Source of the DNA: Arthrobacter gandavensis
Lineage (GTDB): Bacteria; Actinomycetota; Actinomycetes; Actinomycetales; Micrococcaceae
Assembly (NCBI RefSeq): GCF_009192735.1
Contig: NZ_VTFU01000004.1
Span: 434,001 to 498,000 of the forward strand
Direction of reading: 5' to 3'
DNA length: 64,000 nt
Position 1 is the first letter of the stretch. Each line of letters begins with the position of its first letter. This document shows, in pieces, positions 37,972-46,405 of the stretch. The notes beneath the pieces are model-generated. The model was given only the letters and a program-made list of their open reading frames with translations. It was not told the DNA's origin and made no database searches. The position numbers were made by a program, and so were the translations under genes.

Positions 37972-38024
37972 TCCGCGCCCGCGAAAAAATCTTGCCTGTT
38001 TGGGCGTCAAAACCACTTCCGGTT

Positions 38025-38051
38025 CTGGCACTCGCATATGTCGAGTGCTAA
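38025..38051 (+). promoter_or_regulatory. CIRCE element (HrcA operator) upstream of hsp20
   Basis: CTGGCACTC-N9-GAGTGCTAA matches the CIRCE consensus TTAGCACTC-N9-GAGTGCTAA at 16 of 18 arm positions with the exact 9-bp spacer. HrcA repression of the hsp20 gene is therefore expected. Confidence 0.9.
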
Positions 38052-38063
38052 TCTAATTTCATT

Positions 38064-38084
38064 CTTGAGCCGATGTGACTCAAG
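38064..38084 (+). promoter_or_regulatory. HAIR element (HspR operator) upstream of hsp20
   Basis: CTTGAGC-N7-ACTCAAG matches the HspR-associated inverted repeat CTTGAGT-N7-ACTCAAG at 13 of 14 arm positions. It lies 12 bp downstream of the CIRCE element, so HspR and HrcA could both bind here. Confidence 0.9.
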
Positions 38085-38155
38085 TTATCGACCCTTCTGA
38101 AGTTCCGAATATCGATTCGCCTGCCGAGCAGGTGGGCGTTAGGAGTTGATGACAG

Positions 38156-38755
38156 ATGGCCATGAAGTTTGATCCATTCCGCGAGCTCGACCGTATGGCA
38201 GGAGCCCTGCTGGACCCGCGGCAGCGGCTGCGGTTGATGCCGATTGATCTGTACCGCGAGGGCGACCATTACATCCTGAATGCCGATTTGCCCGGCATCG
38301 ATCCCGGTTCAGTCGACGTGGATGTGGACGGCCAGTTGCTGACCATCCGTGCAGAACGCACGATCCAAGCCGGCGACACCGTTACCTGGCTGACCCGGGA
38401 ACGTGAGTCCGGTTCCTTCCTGCGCCAGCTGAACCTCGGCCAGGGAATCAATATTGAGGGCATCTCCGCGAAGTACGAGAACGGAGTCCTCAGCGTTCTG
38501 ATTCCCGTCAGCGAACGGGCGAAGCCGCGCAAGATCGAGGTGTCTTCCTCCTACAAGGATTCAAACACCATCAGCGGTGAGTCCAGTTCGGAATCGGTCA
38601 CCTCGTCGGCTAGTGGCTCAGGATCCTCCGGCTCAATGTCGGGTTCGGGCTCTGGCTCCGGGTCTGATTCCTGGTCCTCCGGCTCCGGGTCGTCAGGGTC
38701 GGGGTCCGGGTCTTCCGGAGCGGGCTCTTCGGGTGACCAGGGCTCCGGCATCTAG
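38156..38755 (+). CDS. Small heat-shock protein (Hsp20/alpha-crystallin) with long Ser/Gly tail
   Basis: An ATP-independent chaperone that binds unfolding proteins. The alpha-crystallin domain spans about residues 29-118: ADLPGIDPGSVDVDVDG, FLRQLNLGQGI and the A-x-x-x-NGVLSVLIP motif. The usual IxI-type tail is replaced by about 70 residues that are nearly all Ser and Gly with scattered Asp/Glu. At 199 residues it is longer than typical (~145). AGGAG lies 10 nt before the ATG at 38156; a second in-frame ATG is at 38162. CIRCE and HAIR operators precede it and a terminator follows. Confidence 0.93.
   Translation: MAMKFDPFRELDRMAGALLDPRQRLRLMPIDLYREGDHYILNADLPGIDPGSVDVDVDGQLLTIRAERTIQAGDTVTWLTRERESGSFLRQLNLGQGINIEGISAKYENGVLSVLIPVSERAKPRKIEVSSSYKDSNTISGESSSESVTSSASGSGSSGSMSGSGSGSGSDSWSSGSGSSGSGSGSSGAGSSGDQGSGI
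38580..38745 (+). repeat. Low-complexity Ser/Gly codon repeats in hsp20
   Basis: Repeating TCN/GGN/AGY codons encode SGSG-type units in the hsp20 3' end. Synonymous codons vary between units, so the repeat is kept at the protein level and is not a recent exact DNA expansion. Confidence 0.7.
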
Positions 38756-38772
38756 GAACCCACTTAACCAGC

Positions 38773-38805
38773 GGCGGCGCCCCACCCGAAAGGTGAGGCG
38801 CCGCC
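38773..38805. terminator. Bidirectional terminator between hsp20 and icd
   Basis: 14-nt arms (38773-38786 and 38792-38805, one mismatch) around a CGAAA loop lie between the convergent hsp20 and icd stops. Confidence 0.75.
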
Positions 38806-38829
38806 GTCGTGCGCTGAAGCGTCCGGACT

Positions 38830-40050
38830 TTAGCCCAGGCGGGTCTTCAGGTTGGCGTCAAGCTCAGCGAGGAATTCCTCGGTGGTCAGGTACGGCTGGT
38901 CCGGTCCGACCAACAGTGCCAGGTCCTTGGTCATCTTGCCGGATTCGACCGTCTTGATGACAACGTCTTCAAGGGTCTGGGCGAAGTTGGTGACCTCGGG
39001 GGTGTTGTCCAGCTTGCCGCGGTGCATCAGGCCGCGGGTCCACGCGAAGATCGAAGCGATCGGGTTCGTGGAGGTGGGCTTGCCCTGCTGGTGCTGGCGG
39101 TAGTGGCGCGTGACCGTACCGTGAGCTGCTTCGGCCTCGACGGTCTGGCCGTCCGGGGTCATCAGCACGGAGGTCATCAGGCCCAGCGAGCCGAAGCCCT
39201 GTGCCACGGTGTCGGACTGGACGTCGCCGTCGTAGTTCTTGCAGGCCCAGACGTAGCCGCCTTCCCACTTCATCGCGGAGGCAACCATGTCATCGATCAG
39301 GCGGTGCTCGTAGGTGAGGCCGGCTGCTTCGAACTGGTCCTTGAACTCGGCGTCGAAGACTTCCTGGAACAGGTCCTTGAACTGGCCGTCATAGGCCTTC
39401 AGGATCGTGTTCTTGGTGGAGAGGTACACCGGGTAGTTCCGCTGCAGGCCGTAGGCGAAGGACGCCCGGGCGAAGTCGCGGATCGAGTCGTTGAAGTTGT
39501 ACATGCCCATGGCCACGCCGCCGTCGTCACCGTAGGTGACAACCTGGGTCTTGATTTCTTCCCCGCCGTCCTTGGGGGTGTACGTCAGCGTCAGGGTGCC
39601 GGCGCCCGGAACCTTGAAGTTGGTGGCCTTGTACTGGTCGCCGTGTGCGTGGCGGCCAATGATGATCGGCTTGTTCCAGCCCGGGACCAGGCGCGGGATG
39701 TTGGAAATGATGATCGGTTCACGGAAAACGACGCCGCCGAGGATGTTGCGGATGGTTCCGTTCGGGGAAACCCACATCTTCTTCAGGCCGAATTCTTCGA
39801 CACGTGCCTCGTCCGGAGTGATGGTTGCGCACTTAACGCCCACGCCGTGTTCCTTGATGGCGTTGGCAGCGTCGATGGTGACCTGGTCGTCAGTGGCATC
39901 ACGGTTCTGGATGGAGAGGTCGTAGTACTTCAGGTCTACGTCCAGGTACGGGTTGATCAGACGGTCCTTGATGAACTGCCAGATGATGCGGGTCATCTCG
40001 TCGCCGTCGAGTTCTACAACAGAACCCACAACCTTGATTTTCTCAGCCAC
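38830..40050 (-). CDS. icd: NADP-dependent isocitrate dehydrogenase (homodimeric type)
   Basis: TCA-cycle enzyme oxidising isocitrate to 2-oxoglutarate. The 406-residue length and wording ([50 protein letters not shown]) place it in the eukaryote-like homodimeric class and not the ~740-residue monomeric type found in many actinobacteria. The start is the GTG at 40050 with AAGGAG upstream; the frame extends 28 codons further but without a better site. It lies between hsp20 and purH. Confidence 0.96.
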   Translation of the reverse strand: MAEKIKVVGSVVELDGDEMTRIIWQFIKDRLINPYLDVDLKYYDLSIQNRDATDDQVTIDAANAIKEHGVGVKCATITPDEARVEEFGLKKMWVSPNGTIRNILGGVVFREPIIISNIPRLVPGWNKPIIIGRHAHGDQYKATNFKVPGAGTLTLTYTPKDGGEEIKTQVVTYGDDGGVAMGMYNFNDSIRDFARASFAYGLQRNYPVYLSTKNTILKAYDGQFKDLFQEVFDAEFKDQFEAAGLTYEHRLIDDMVASAMKWEGGYVWACKNYDGDVQSDTVAQGFGSLGLMTSVLMTPDGQTVEAEAAHGTVTRHYRQHQQGKPTSTNPIASIFAWTRGLMHRGKLDNTPEVTNFAQTLEDVVIKTVESGKMTKDLALLVGPDQPYLTTEEFLAELDANLKTRLG

Positions 40051-40165
40051 ACGATCTCCTTGTGTGTTGGTGGGCACCGGAGCATGACTTGTGGCATGAC
40101 GGAGCCCGTCTTTTTGGTCTGTATTTGTGTCCAACTATGCCACAGCCCACTCGGGCCGCCCTAAA

Positions 40166-40200
40166 CCCCGGGACCGCAGATTACTCGTGCGGTCCCGGGG
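40166..40200 (-). terminator. Terminator of purH
   Basis: Perfect 13-nt arms (40166-40178 and 40188-40200) around a 9-nt loop lie 24 nt after the purH stop. GTTTAG follows the stem in the minus-strand transcript. Confidence 0.8.
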
Positions 40201-40224
40201 CGTAACGGCGGACGGGCGGCGTTC

Positions 40225-41838
40225 CTAGTGGAAGAAGTGCCGGGCGCCGGTGAAGTACATGGTCACGCCCGCGGCGTTGGCCGCTTCAATGACTTCGTTG
40301 TCACGGATGGATCCGCCGGGCTGGACGACGGCACGGATGCCGGCGTCAAGAAGGATCTGCAGTCCGTCAGCGAACGGGAAGAACGCATCAGATGCAGCGA
40401 CGGAACCGCGTGCACGTTCGTCGTCCGGCCCGCCAAGGGTGTTGGCGCGCTCGACGGCGAGGCGGCAGGAATCCACCCGGTTGACCTGGCCCATGCCCAC
40501 GCCGACGGATGCACCGTTGTGCGCCAGCAGAATGGCGTTGGACTTGGCGGCACGCACTGCGGTCCAGGCAAAAGCCAGATCAGCAAGGGTTGCTTCATCC
40601 GCGGCGGCGCCGGACACGAGGGTCCAGTTCTCGGGGCTGTCACCCTCCGCCTGCATCTTGTCCGTCTTTTGGATCAGCATGCCCCCGGAGACCTGCCGGA
40701 ATTCGGCCACGTTGCGGCCGTACCCGTCAGGCAGGGTCAGCAGGCGGATGTTCTTCTTTGCGGAGAGGATTTCCACTGCTTCCGGCTCGAAGTCCGGGGC
40801 GATGACAACCTCGGTGAAGATGTCCTTCACTGTGGCGGCCATGCCGGCAGTGACGGTCCGGTTTGCTGCGATGACACCGCCAAAAGCGGATACCGGGTCG
40901 CAGGCGTGCGCCTTTGCGTGAGCATCCGCGATGGGGTCGGCCGCGTCCGGAGAAGCAACTGCGACACCGCAGGGATTTGCGTGCTTGACGACGGCGACCG
41001 CCGGCTCGTCAAAGTCGAAGGCTGCGCGCAGTGCGGCGTCGGCGTCCACGTAGTTGTTGTAGGACATCGCCTTTCCGTGCAGCTGGTCAGCCTGGGCGAC
41101 GCCGGGCAGGGCGCTCTTATCCACGTACAGAGCAGCGTCCTGGTGCGGGTTTTCCCCGTAACGCAGCACTTCCGAACGTTCCAGGGCCAGGCCGGTGTAG
41201 GCGGGCCAGGTGGCGCCTTCGGCGGTGCCGTCACCAAACTGTTCCGCGGTCCACGCAGCTACGGCAGTGTCATAAGCAGCGGTGGAGGCGAAGGCTTCGG
41301 CGGCCAGCCGGCGTCGCTGGTTCAGGTCAAAACCGCCCTCAGCGGCTGCCGCAACAACGTCCGAGTACTTATCGGGGTCCACCACGACGGCAACGGAAGG
41401 GTGGTTCTTTGCAGCGGCGCGGACCATGGACGGTCCGCCAATGTCGATCTGCTCGACAACCTCGTCCTGGCTTGCTCCGGACTTCACGGTCTCCACGAAC
41501 GGGTAGAGGTTCACGACCACCAGGTCAAAAGGCTCTATTTCCATGTCTTCCAGCTGGGCGACATGGTCTTCGCGGCGGCGGTCAGCCAGGATCCCGGCAT
41601 GGATTCGGGGGTGCAGTGTCTTGACCCGGCCGTCGAGGCATTCCGCAAATCCGGTGACGTCAGCAACTTCAGTGACTTCAACCCCTGCCGCGGCGATCTG
41701 CTTCGCGGTGGAACCCGTGGAAACGATGCTCACTCCGGCGGCGGCGAGACCCTGAGCGAGTTCGGTCAGCCCCGTCTTGTCGTAGACCGAGATCAGGGCC
41801 CGGCGGATAGGAATACGGTTCAGCGGCTGTGAGCTCAC
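40225..41838 (-). CDS. purH: Bifunctional AICAR formyltransferase / IMP cyclohydrolase
   Basis: Catalyses the last two steps of IMP synthesis using 10-formyl-THF. The N-terminal MGS-like cyclohydrolase domain starts at [13 protein letters not shown] with STGSTAK. The formyltransferase domain has [23 protein letters not shown] and [19 protein letters not shown]. 537 residues; GTG start with GGAGAA upstream. Only 44 nt separate it from an HNH endonuclease gene on the same strand, so it must use a promoter in or before that gene. No ZTP riboswitch is present here. Confidence 0.96.
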   Translation of the reverse strand: MSSQPLNRIPIRRALISVYDKTGLTELAQGLAAAGVSIVSTGSTAKQIAAAGVEVTEVADVTGFAECLDGRVKTLHPRIHAGILADRRREDHVAQLEDMEIEPFDLVVVNLYPFVETVKSGASQDEVVEQIDIGGPSMVRAAAKNHPSVAVVVDPDKYSDVVAAAAEGGFDLNQRRRLAAEAFASTAAYDTAVAAWTAEQFGDGTAEGATWPAYTGLALERSEVLRYGENPHQDAALYVDKSALPGVAQADQLHGKAMSYNNYVDADAALRAAFDFDEPAVAVVKHANPCGVAVASPDAADPIADAHAKAHACDPVSAFGGVIAANRTVTAGMAATVKDIFTEVVIAPDFEPEAVEILSAKKNIRLLTLPDGYGRNVAEFRQVSGGMLIQKTDKMQAEGDSPENWTLVSGAAADEATLADLAFAWTAVRAAKSNAILLAHNGASVGVGMGQVNRVDSCRLAVERANTLGGPDDERARGSVAASDAFFPFADGLQILLDAGIRAVVQPGGSIRDNEVIEAANAAGVTMYFTGARHFFH

Positions 41839-41882
41839 TCAAATTCTCCAAAAGTGGGGGGTGTCGGTGGCACCAGTTTAGG

Positions 41883-43709
41883 TCACACGACCTTGCGGGA
41901 CGGAGTGTGAAGCGCGGGTGGATGCTGCTGCCGGATTCTCCCTCTGCCTCCCGGTGCAGCCGCGGCCTCTGCTGCCGTTGCCGGCAGGGGCGGCGCTGAG
42001 GACAGATATCGGTGACCGGTGGGAGTCGAGGTGACCACCAAGTGCCGGCTTGAGCCGGTAAACCGACCGCGGTCAGCGGCAAGTTCGACCGGGCGTGCCT
42101 CCCAGCCGGGTGCTTCCTTGGCTTGGTTGCAGGCCTGGCACAGGCCCTGGATGTTCTCGGCGTTGGTGGTGCCGCCGGCGTGGACGGGTTTGATGTGGTC
42201 GTAGTGCCGGATCGGTGCCCCGCACCAGGGTGTGCGGCAGACCTGGTCCCTGGCTGCGATCAGCCGGGCCAAACCGTGCGGCACCAACCGCGCCCTGGAA
42301 TCCATGGCGGTGAGCTGCCCACTGGTTGGGGACGTGTAGAGGCGGCGGAGCCAGACTTCGGTGTGCGGGTCCGGGCGCGGGGGTGGTGTTCCCCAGCTGC
42401 TCCAACCAGTTCTGCCGTTCCGGGCGCCACTGCTTTTAGCGGCATCTTTAGTCTCGGCCTCAGCCTGGTCCGGCTGGGATCCGCGAATCAGGTCCCTGGC
42501 CCACTGCGCCGCAACCATTCCATAACCGGCCAGCACCGCCGGCTCCGCCCCGTCGGGAACAAACGGGGCCTCCTGCCCGGCGGCGGCCGATTCCGCAGAA
42601 ACCAGAGGCTCTGGTTGTGTAGCGGGTGTGAGGCCAGACGCGGTTCCGGGAATGACACCGGCCCCGGCCCGGTGGGTGTTCCGGTTCCCGCTCCAGCCGC
42701 TCCCCGCTGTCGGAACCAGAACAGCATCAGTGTCGTCCGAAGCGCCGTCCGGAGCGTCGTGCGGACCGGGGCCAGCTGCGGGACGGGTGTTTGTTGGGTC
42801 TGCGGGCAGGATTCCGTGCAGCAGGGCCTGGTCGGTCATGATCAGCTGCACCTCGATCCGGGCATCCTCAGCCCTGGCCTGTCCGGTGGCCCGTTCCACG
42901 AACGTGTCGGCCATGATCTGGCCCTTCGTGCGCGGATCCCCGGCCGCCCGCAACCGGTCCGCTTCCCGGGTCAGCGCCGCATACACTCCCACCCCCTGGG
43001 CCACCGGCAGCAGCGCGGTCAGATACGTCATGGTGTCCGGTGCCGGACGGCAGGACACAAACCGCTCCGCAACAGCATGCGCGGCACGGTTGACCACCGC
43101 GTGCGGATCCAGGCCGTAGGACAGGGACTTGATCCTGGCGATCAGCTTCCGGTCTCCGAGCTGCTCGAGCTCGGCCAGGTTCCCGGCGACCTGCCGGTCC
43201 ACTTCCTGCCGGTCCGCCAGGGACAGGCACGCGGCCTCCCGAACCAACAAGGTAGCCCGCCACTCACTGATCACCCCGGCCGAGAGCGCGGTCAGGGTGT
43301 GAGGCATTTCCGTGGTCAGGATCCGGGCCAAGCCCAGCAGTTTGCCTCCGTGATGCGGGGACTCCCGGCGGGCCAAAGCGATCTCGGCGGCCACACCCTT
43401 GCCCAGCTGCCCGGCTTTCAGTCCCGCGGCGGCCTGGGCACGGCGGGTGGATGTGTCAAAGGCCGCAGCGGCGCGGGCCTGGGCGGCAGCAATAGCCCCT
43501 TTGAGGTCTTCGAGGGCACGGATTTCCTCGATCAACCGGACGCGTTCCGCAGCCTCCAACTCCACGAGCATCCCGGCACCCGGAGCGACACTTGGGACGG
43601 GACCCGGGACTGCGCCCGTGCCGTCAACCGGCACGGCGCCCGGGACGGCACCCGGCACGGCAACCGGGCCGGCCGTTCCGCCGTCGTCGCTTCCTGTGGA
43701 GTAGTACAT
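41883..43709 (-). CDS. DUF222 / HNH endonuclease domain protein
   Basis: A 608-residue member of the multicopy actinobacterial DUF222-HNH family (similar to the mycobacterial 13E12 repeat family). The N-terminal ~45 residues are Pro/Val/Gly/Ala repeats built on VPGAVPG. DUF222 spans about residues 50-290 (LEDLKGAIAAAQARAAAAF, then RTKGQIMADTFVERATGQ). An Ala/Gly/Pro-rich linker follows. The C-terminal nuclease reads CRTPWCGAPIRHYDHIKPVHAGG ... NIQGLCQACNQAKEAPGW, with intact zinc Cys pairs and the catalytic His. Biological role unknown; it sits between purN and purH. TAAAAT lies 7 nt before the ATG. Confidence 0.93.
   Translation of the reverse strand: MYYSTGSDDGGTAGPVAVPGAVPGAVPVDGTGAVPGPVPSVAPGAGMLVELEAAERVRLIEEIRALEDLKGAIAAAQARAAAAFDTSTRRAQAAAGLKAGQLGKGVAAEIALARRESPHHGGKLLGLARILTTEMPHTLTALSAGVISEWRATLLVREAACLSLADRQEVDRQVAGNLAELEQLGDRKLIARIKSLSYGLDPHAVVNRAAHAVAERFVSCRPAPDTMTYLTALLPVAQGVGVYAALTREADRLRAAGDPRTKGQIMADTFVERATGQARAEDARIEVQLIMTDQALLHGILPADPTNTRPAAGPGPHDAPDGASDDTDAVLVPTAGSGWSGNRNTHRAGAGVIPGTASGLTPATQPEPLVSAESAAAGQEAPFVPDGAEPAVLAGYGMVAAQWARDLIRGSQPDQAEAETKDAAKSSGARNGRTGWSSWGTPPPRPDPHTEVWLRRLYTSPTSGQLTAMDSRARLVPHGLARLIAARDQVCRTPWCGAPIRHYDHIKPVHAGGTTNAENIQGLCQACNQAKEAPGWEARPVELAADRGRFTGSSRHLVVTSTPTGHRYLSSAPPLPATAAEAAAAPGGRGRIRQQHPPALHTPSRKVV
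43560..43690 (-). repeat. Short GC-rich repeats encoding VPGAVPG units
   Basis: Repeated CCCGG/GGCAC/CGGCAC blocks in the 5' end of the HNH gene encode Pro-Gly-Ala-Val units. Their near identity at DNA level suggests recent expansion and length polymorphism. Confidence 0.6.
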
Positions 43710-43716
43710 GTCTTCT

Positions 43717-43722
43717 ATTTTA
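43717..43722 (-). promoter_or_regulatory. -10 element of a near-leaderless start (HNH gene)
   Basis: Minus-strand TAAAAT lies 7 nt before the ATG at 43709. Confidence 0.45.
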
Positions 43723-43874
43723 GTGATCCAGGCCCTATTTTCCGGGAGTTATGCATACTGGTCTCATACTCGAAAACTCCACAGCAGTTACCCGAGACCC
43801 GCTTCCAGGGAATGTCTTCCATCCCCACGACGGTCCGTATGCGCGGCCTCCCATTCAATCCTCTTTTTGCTGTC

Positions 43875-43897
43875 CGATACGGTGCTTTGCCGTATCG
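43875..43897 (+). promoter_or_regulatory. Operator-like palindrome upstream of the MFS gene
   Basis: CGATACGG-TGCTTTG-CCGTATCG has perfect 8-bp arms and a 7-bp spacer. It overlaps a possible -35 box (TTGCCG, 43888-43893) of the MFS promoter and lies about 87 bp before the start codon. A dimeric repressor or activator of the transporter is likely; no regulator gene is adjacent. Confidence 0.55.
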
Positions 43898-43983
43898 TCC
43901 GGCCGGCGTTGTACAGTTTCCTCGGACCAGCCAAGAGGGCCGGCCCTCCCCGCCCGCCAGCCTCACGGAAGGCCACCCCACTC

Positions 43984-45336
43984 ATGACAACCACTGACAC
44001 CCTGCCCACCGGCGATCAGGTGGTCCAGGACCTGCCCTGGAAGTGGAAGGTGCAGGGGCGTATCTTCATCATTGGCGGTCTGGGTTTCATGTTCGATGCC
44101 TGGGATGTCACGCTCAACGGCGTCCTGATTCCACTCCTGTCCAAGCACTGGGCCTTGGAACCGGCACAGGCAGCCTGGATCGGCACGGCAAACCTGCTGG
44201 GCATGGCCATTGGAGCGTTTGTGTGGGGCTCCATCGCCGATGCCATCGGCCGCAAGAAGGCTTTCACCGCCACACTCCTCGTGTTCTCCCTCTTTACCGT
44301 TTTGGGTGCCTTCTCCCCCGACATCGTCTGGTTCTGCATCTTCCGGTTTATGGCCGGGTTCGGCTTGGGTGGCTGCGTGCCGGTGGATTACGCGCTGGTG
44401 GGCGAGTTCACTCCCCGTAAGCAGCGCGGCCGGGTCCTCACGGCAATGGACGGCTGGTGGCCCGTGGGCGCTGCACTCTGCGGAGCGACGTCGGCCCTGA
44501 TCATGGCCACATTCGCTGACTGGCGGTACACCATGCTGATCATGGTGCTCCCTGCGCTGCTCGTGTTCTGGGTCCGCCGGTCGGTCCCCGAATCACCTCT
44601 TTTCCTGGTCCGCAAGGGACGCACAGCGGAGGCAGAGACCGTCATAAATGACTTGATCGCAAGCACCGGATCCGACGTAAAACAGTGGCGTCTTCCCGCA
44701 CCCGAAGCGGCAGCCAAGTTCTCCATGGGATCTGTTGTCACCCAGCTGTCAGACCTTTGGCGGTACAGCTGGAAAATCACGGTTGCGGCGTGGTCGCTCT
44801 TCTTCACCATCCTGCTGGTCTACTACCTGGCCCTGACCTGGATGCCGAAAATCCTCGTGGATGCGGGCTTCAAGGAATACGCGGCCTTCCTCACCACGTC
44901 AGGCATGGCCGCCGTCGGACTCTTGGGAGTTATTGCGGCCGCGCTGCTGGTTGAACGAGTTGGACGCAAGTGGATCCTGGCCGTGACGGGGCCGCTTTCA
45001 GCGGCCATCCTGGTCATCGTTGCCCTGGTCCTGGATGTTCCCGCCGCTGCCACGGCGTGGCTACTCGCCTACGGTTTTGTTGTTCAGGTAGCCATTCCGG
45101 TGCTTTACGCCTACATTTCCGAGCTTTACCCCACTGAACTGCGCGGGAGCGGATTCGGATGGGCATCGACGGTTTCCCGGATTGGCGCGGGACTGGGTCC
45201 GCTCATCTTTGTGTCCGTGATGTGGCCCTACCTCGGACTGCCGCTTTCCTTCGCGTTGGCTGGTGTCCTGGTGATTCTGGCCGTGGCCTGGATGCTGCGT
45301 TTTGCGCCCGAGACCAAGGGCGCCGCACTGGACTAA
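43984..45336 (+). CDS. MFS transporter (metabolite:H+ symporter type)
   Basis: A 450-residue major facilitator with 12 hydrophobic segments. The loop 2-3 motif is GSIADAIGRKKAF, repeated as ERVGRKW in the second half, and the protein ends with FAPETKGA. WDVTLNGVLIPLL in helix 1 and its Asp fit proton-coupled aromatic acid or organic acid symporters of the SV2/AAHS-like branch. Substrate unknown. The frame is open 92 codons upstream, but the ATG at 43984 begins the family-like N-terminus. The stop interlocks with the purN stop (shared CTAA). Confidence 0.88.
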   Translation: MTTTDTLPTGDQVVQDLPWKWKVQGRIFIIGGLGFMFDAWDVTLNGVLIPLLSKHWALEPAQAAWIGTANLLGMAIGAFVWGSIADAIGRKKAFTATLLVFSLFTVLGAFSPDIVWFCIFRFMAGFGLGGCVPVDYALVGEFTPRKQRGRVLTAMDGWWPVGAALCGATSALIMATFADWRYTMLIMVLPALLVFWVRRSVPESPLFLVRKGRTAEAETVINDLIASTGSDVKQWRLPAPEAAAKFSMGSVVTQLSDLWRYSWKITVAAWSLFFTILLVYYLALTWMPKILVDAGFKEYAAFLTTSGMAAVGLLGVIAAALLVERVGRKWILAVTGPLSAAILVIVALVLDVPAAATAWLLAYGFVVQVAIPVLYAYISELYPTELRGSGFGWASTVSRIGAGLGPLIFVSVMWPYLGLPLSFALAGVLVILAVAWMLRFAPETKGAALD

Positions 45337-45920
45337 GGCGTCCGCGAAACCGGAAGGCCCTCGGCGCTGATCCGCCGCAGGGTCTCCAAGAGGAGCCTGC
45401 GCTCCTGGATCTTGATCCGCTCGTGCAGGGTCTCTTCGGTGTCGCCGTCGAGCACCTCCACCGCGGCCTGGGCCAGGATCGGCCCGGTGTCCACGCCGGT
45501 GTCGGCGATATGCACGGTGCAGCCGGTGACTTTGACCCCGTAGGCCAGGGCATCACGGACGCCGTGTGCGCCGGGGAAGGAAGGCAGCAGGGCAGGGTGG
45601 GTGTTGATGTAGCGGCCTTCAAACGTATTGATGAAGTGCTCGTTGACGATGCGCATGAAACCGGACGACAACACGATGTCAGGATCGTAAGACGCCACCT
45701 TTTCCGTCAGTGCAAGGTTCCAGTCGGAACGCTGGTGGTAATCGCGGAAGTTCACGACGAAGGTGTCACAGCCTGCGTCAGCAGCGCGCTGCACTCCAAA
45801 GGTGCCGGGACGATCCGCTCCCACGGCGGCAATTTCGACGTCCAGGGCCCCTTCCGAGACAGCGTCCAAGACGGCTTGAAGGTTGGAACCGGTACCGGAC
45901 ACGAGAACAACGATGCGCAT
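45333..45920 (-). CDS. purN: Phosphoribosylglycinamide formyltransferase
   Basis: Third step of purine synthesis, formylating GAR with 10-formyl-THF, 195 residues. The phosphate loop VSGTGSNLQAVLDA and catalytic region INTHPALLPSFPGAHGV with VHIADTGVDTGPI are intact. In most actinobacteria it lies directly before purH; here two other genes intervene. A TAAGGT hexamer 6 nt before the ATG suggests a leaderless mRNA. It diverges from a small membrane protein gene. Confidence 0.96.
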   Translation of the reverse strand: MRIVVLVSGTGSNLQAVLDAVSEGALDVEIAAVGADRPGTFGVQRAADAGCDTFVVNFRDYHQRSDWNLALTEKVASYDPDIVLSSGFMRIVNEHFINTFEGRYINTHPALLPSFPGAHGVRDALAYGVKVTGCTVHIADTGVDTGPILAQAAVEVLDGDTEETLHERIKIQERRLLLETLRRISAEGLPVSRTP

Positions 45921-45926
45921 GCGTCA

Positions 45927-45932
45927 ACCTTA
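45927..45932 (-). promoter_or_regulatory. -10 element of a leaderless start (purN)
   Basis: Minus-strand TAAGGT lies exactly 6 nt before the purN ATG. The opposing promoter's hexamer is only 15 bp away. Confidence 0.55.
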
Positions 45933-45947
45933 GGCTCAGGCGTCCCC

Positions 45948-45953
45948 TAGGGT
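45948..45953 (+). promoter_or_regulatory. -10 element of a leaderless start (small membrane protein)
   Basis: TAGGGT lies 6 nt before the ATG at 45960. It faces away from the purN promoter. Confidence 0.5.
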
Positions 45954-45959
45954 TAAACC

Positions 45960-46397
45960 ATGAACAACGACGGCCGTACCCCTGATCAGACTCCCTCGCC
46001 GTTGCAGCCGGCACCGCAGAAGACGCCGGCAACGGACGAGCAGAAGCAGGACACCCGCGGGTATCTGCGGATCTTCCTGGCCCTCGTTGTTGCCGTGCTG
46101 CTCACCTCCGGGCTGGCGCTGCCATGGAAGCTCGTGCCCCTCGCCCTGGCCCTTGCCGCCGTCGTCGTCGGTGTCCTCACCCTCATCAAGGTGGTGCGCT
46201 TCGGCATGGGCCCGGCCCAGATGTTCATCACGGCCCTGGGCCTGGCGGCATCAGTGGTGATGACTCTCGGTCTCGGTCTGGCCGTTGCAACGTGGGACAG
46301 CACCCAGAAACTGGAAACCTGCATGAGCAAGGCACTGACCATGCAGGCCAAGCAGGAGTGCCAGTCGGAGTTCGCCAACGGCATCCTGCCGGGCTAA
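45960..46397 (+). CDS. Hypothetical membrane protein
   Basis: 145 residues, no named family recognised. A Pro/Gln/Asp-rich ~35-residue N-terminus is followed by three hydrophobic segments (about residues 37-50, 56-76 and 82-106). A C-terminal extracytoplasmic segment contains two cysteines (LETCMSKAL and KQECQSEF) that could form a disulfide. It separates perM from purN and is transcribed in the opposite direction. Confidence 0.7.
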   Translation: MNNDGRTPDQTPSPLQPAPQKTPATDEQKQDTRGYLRIFLALVVAVLLTSGLALPWKLVPLALALAAVVVGVLTLIKVVRFGMGPAQMFITALGLAASVVMTLGLGLAVATWDSTQKLETCMSKALTMQAKQECQSEFANGILPG

Positions 46398-46405
46398 GTC
46401 CGCGC

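Noticed and set aside
38580-38755. Frameshift artefact creating the Ser/Gly tail of Hsp20
   Set aside because: The frame stays open with varied synonymous codons, ends in a normal stop and is followed at once by a terminator.
40228-41832. 534-codon open frame on the plus strand opposite purH
   Set aside because: It mirrors purH codon for codon, has no family motif and shows reversed GC periodicity. purH is certain.
41839-41882. Possible ZTP riboswitch in front of purH
   Set aside because: Only 44 nt are available and none of the conserved blocks is present.
41883-43709. Insertion sequence or transposase between purN and purH
   Set aside because: No transposase motif, terminal inverted repeats or target duplication could be seen; the protein is DUF222/HNH.
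42123-43997. 624-codon plus-strand frame over the HNH gene
   Set aside because: Antisense shadow of the DUF222/HNH gene; the zinc Cys pairs and HNH motif are on the minus strand.
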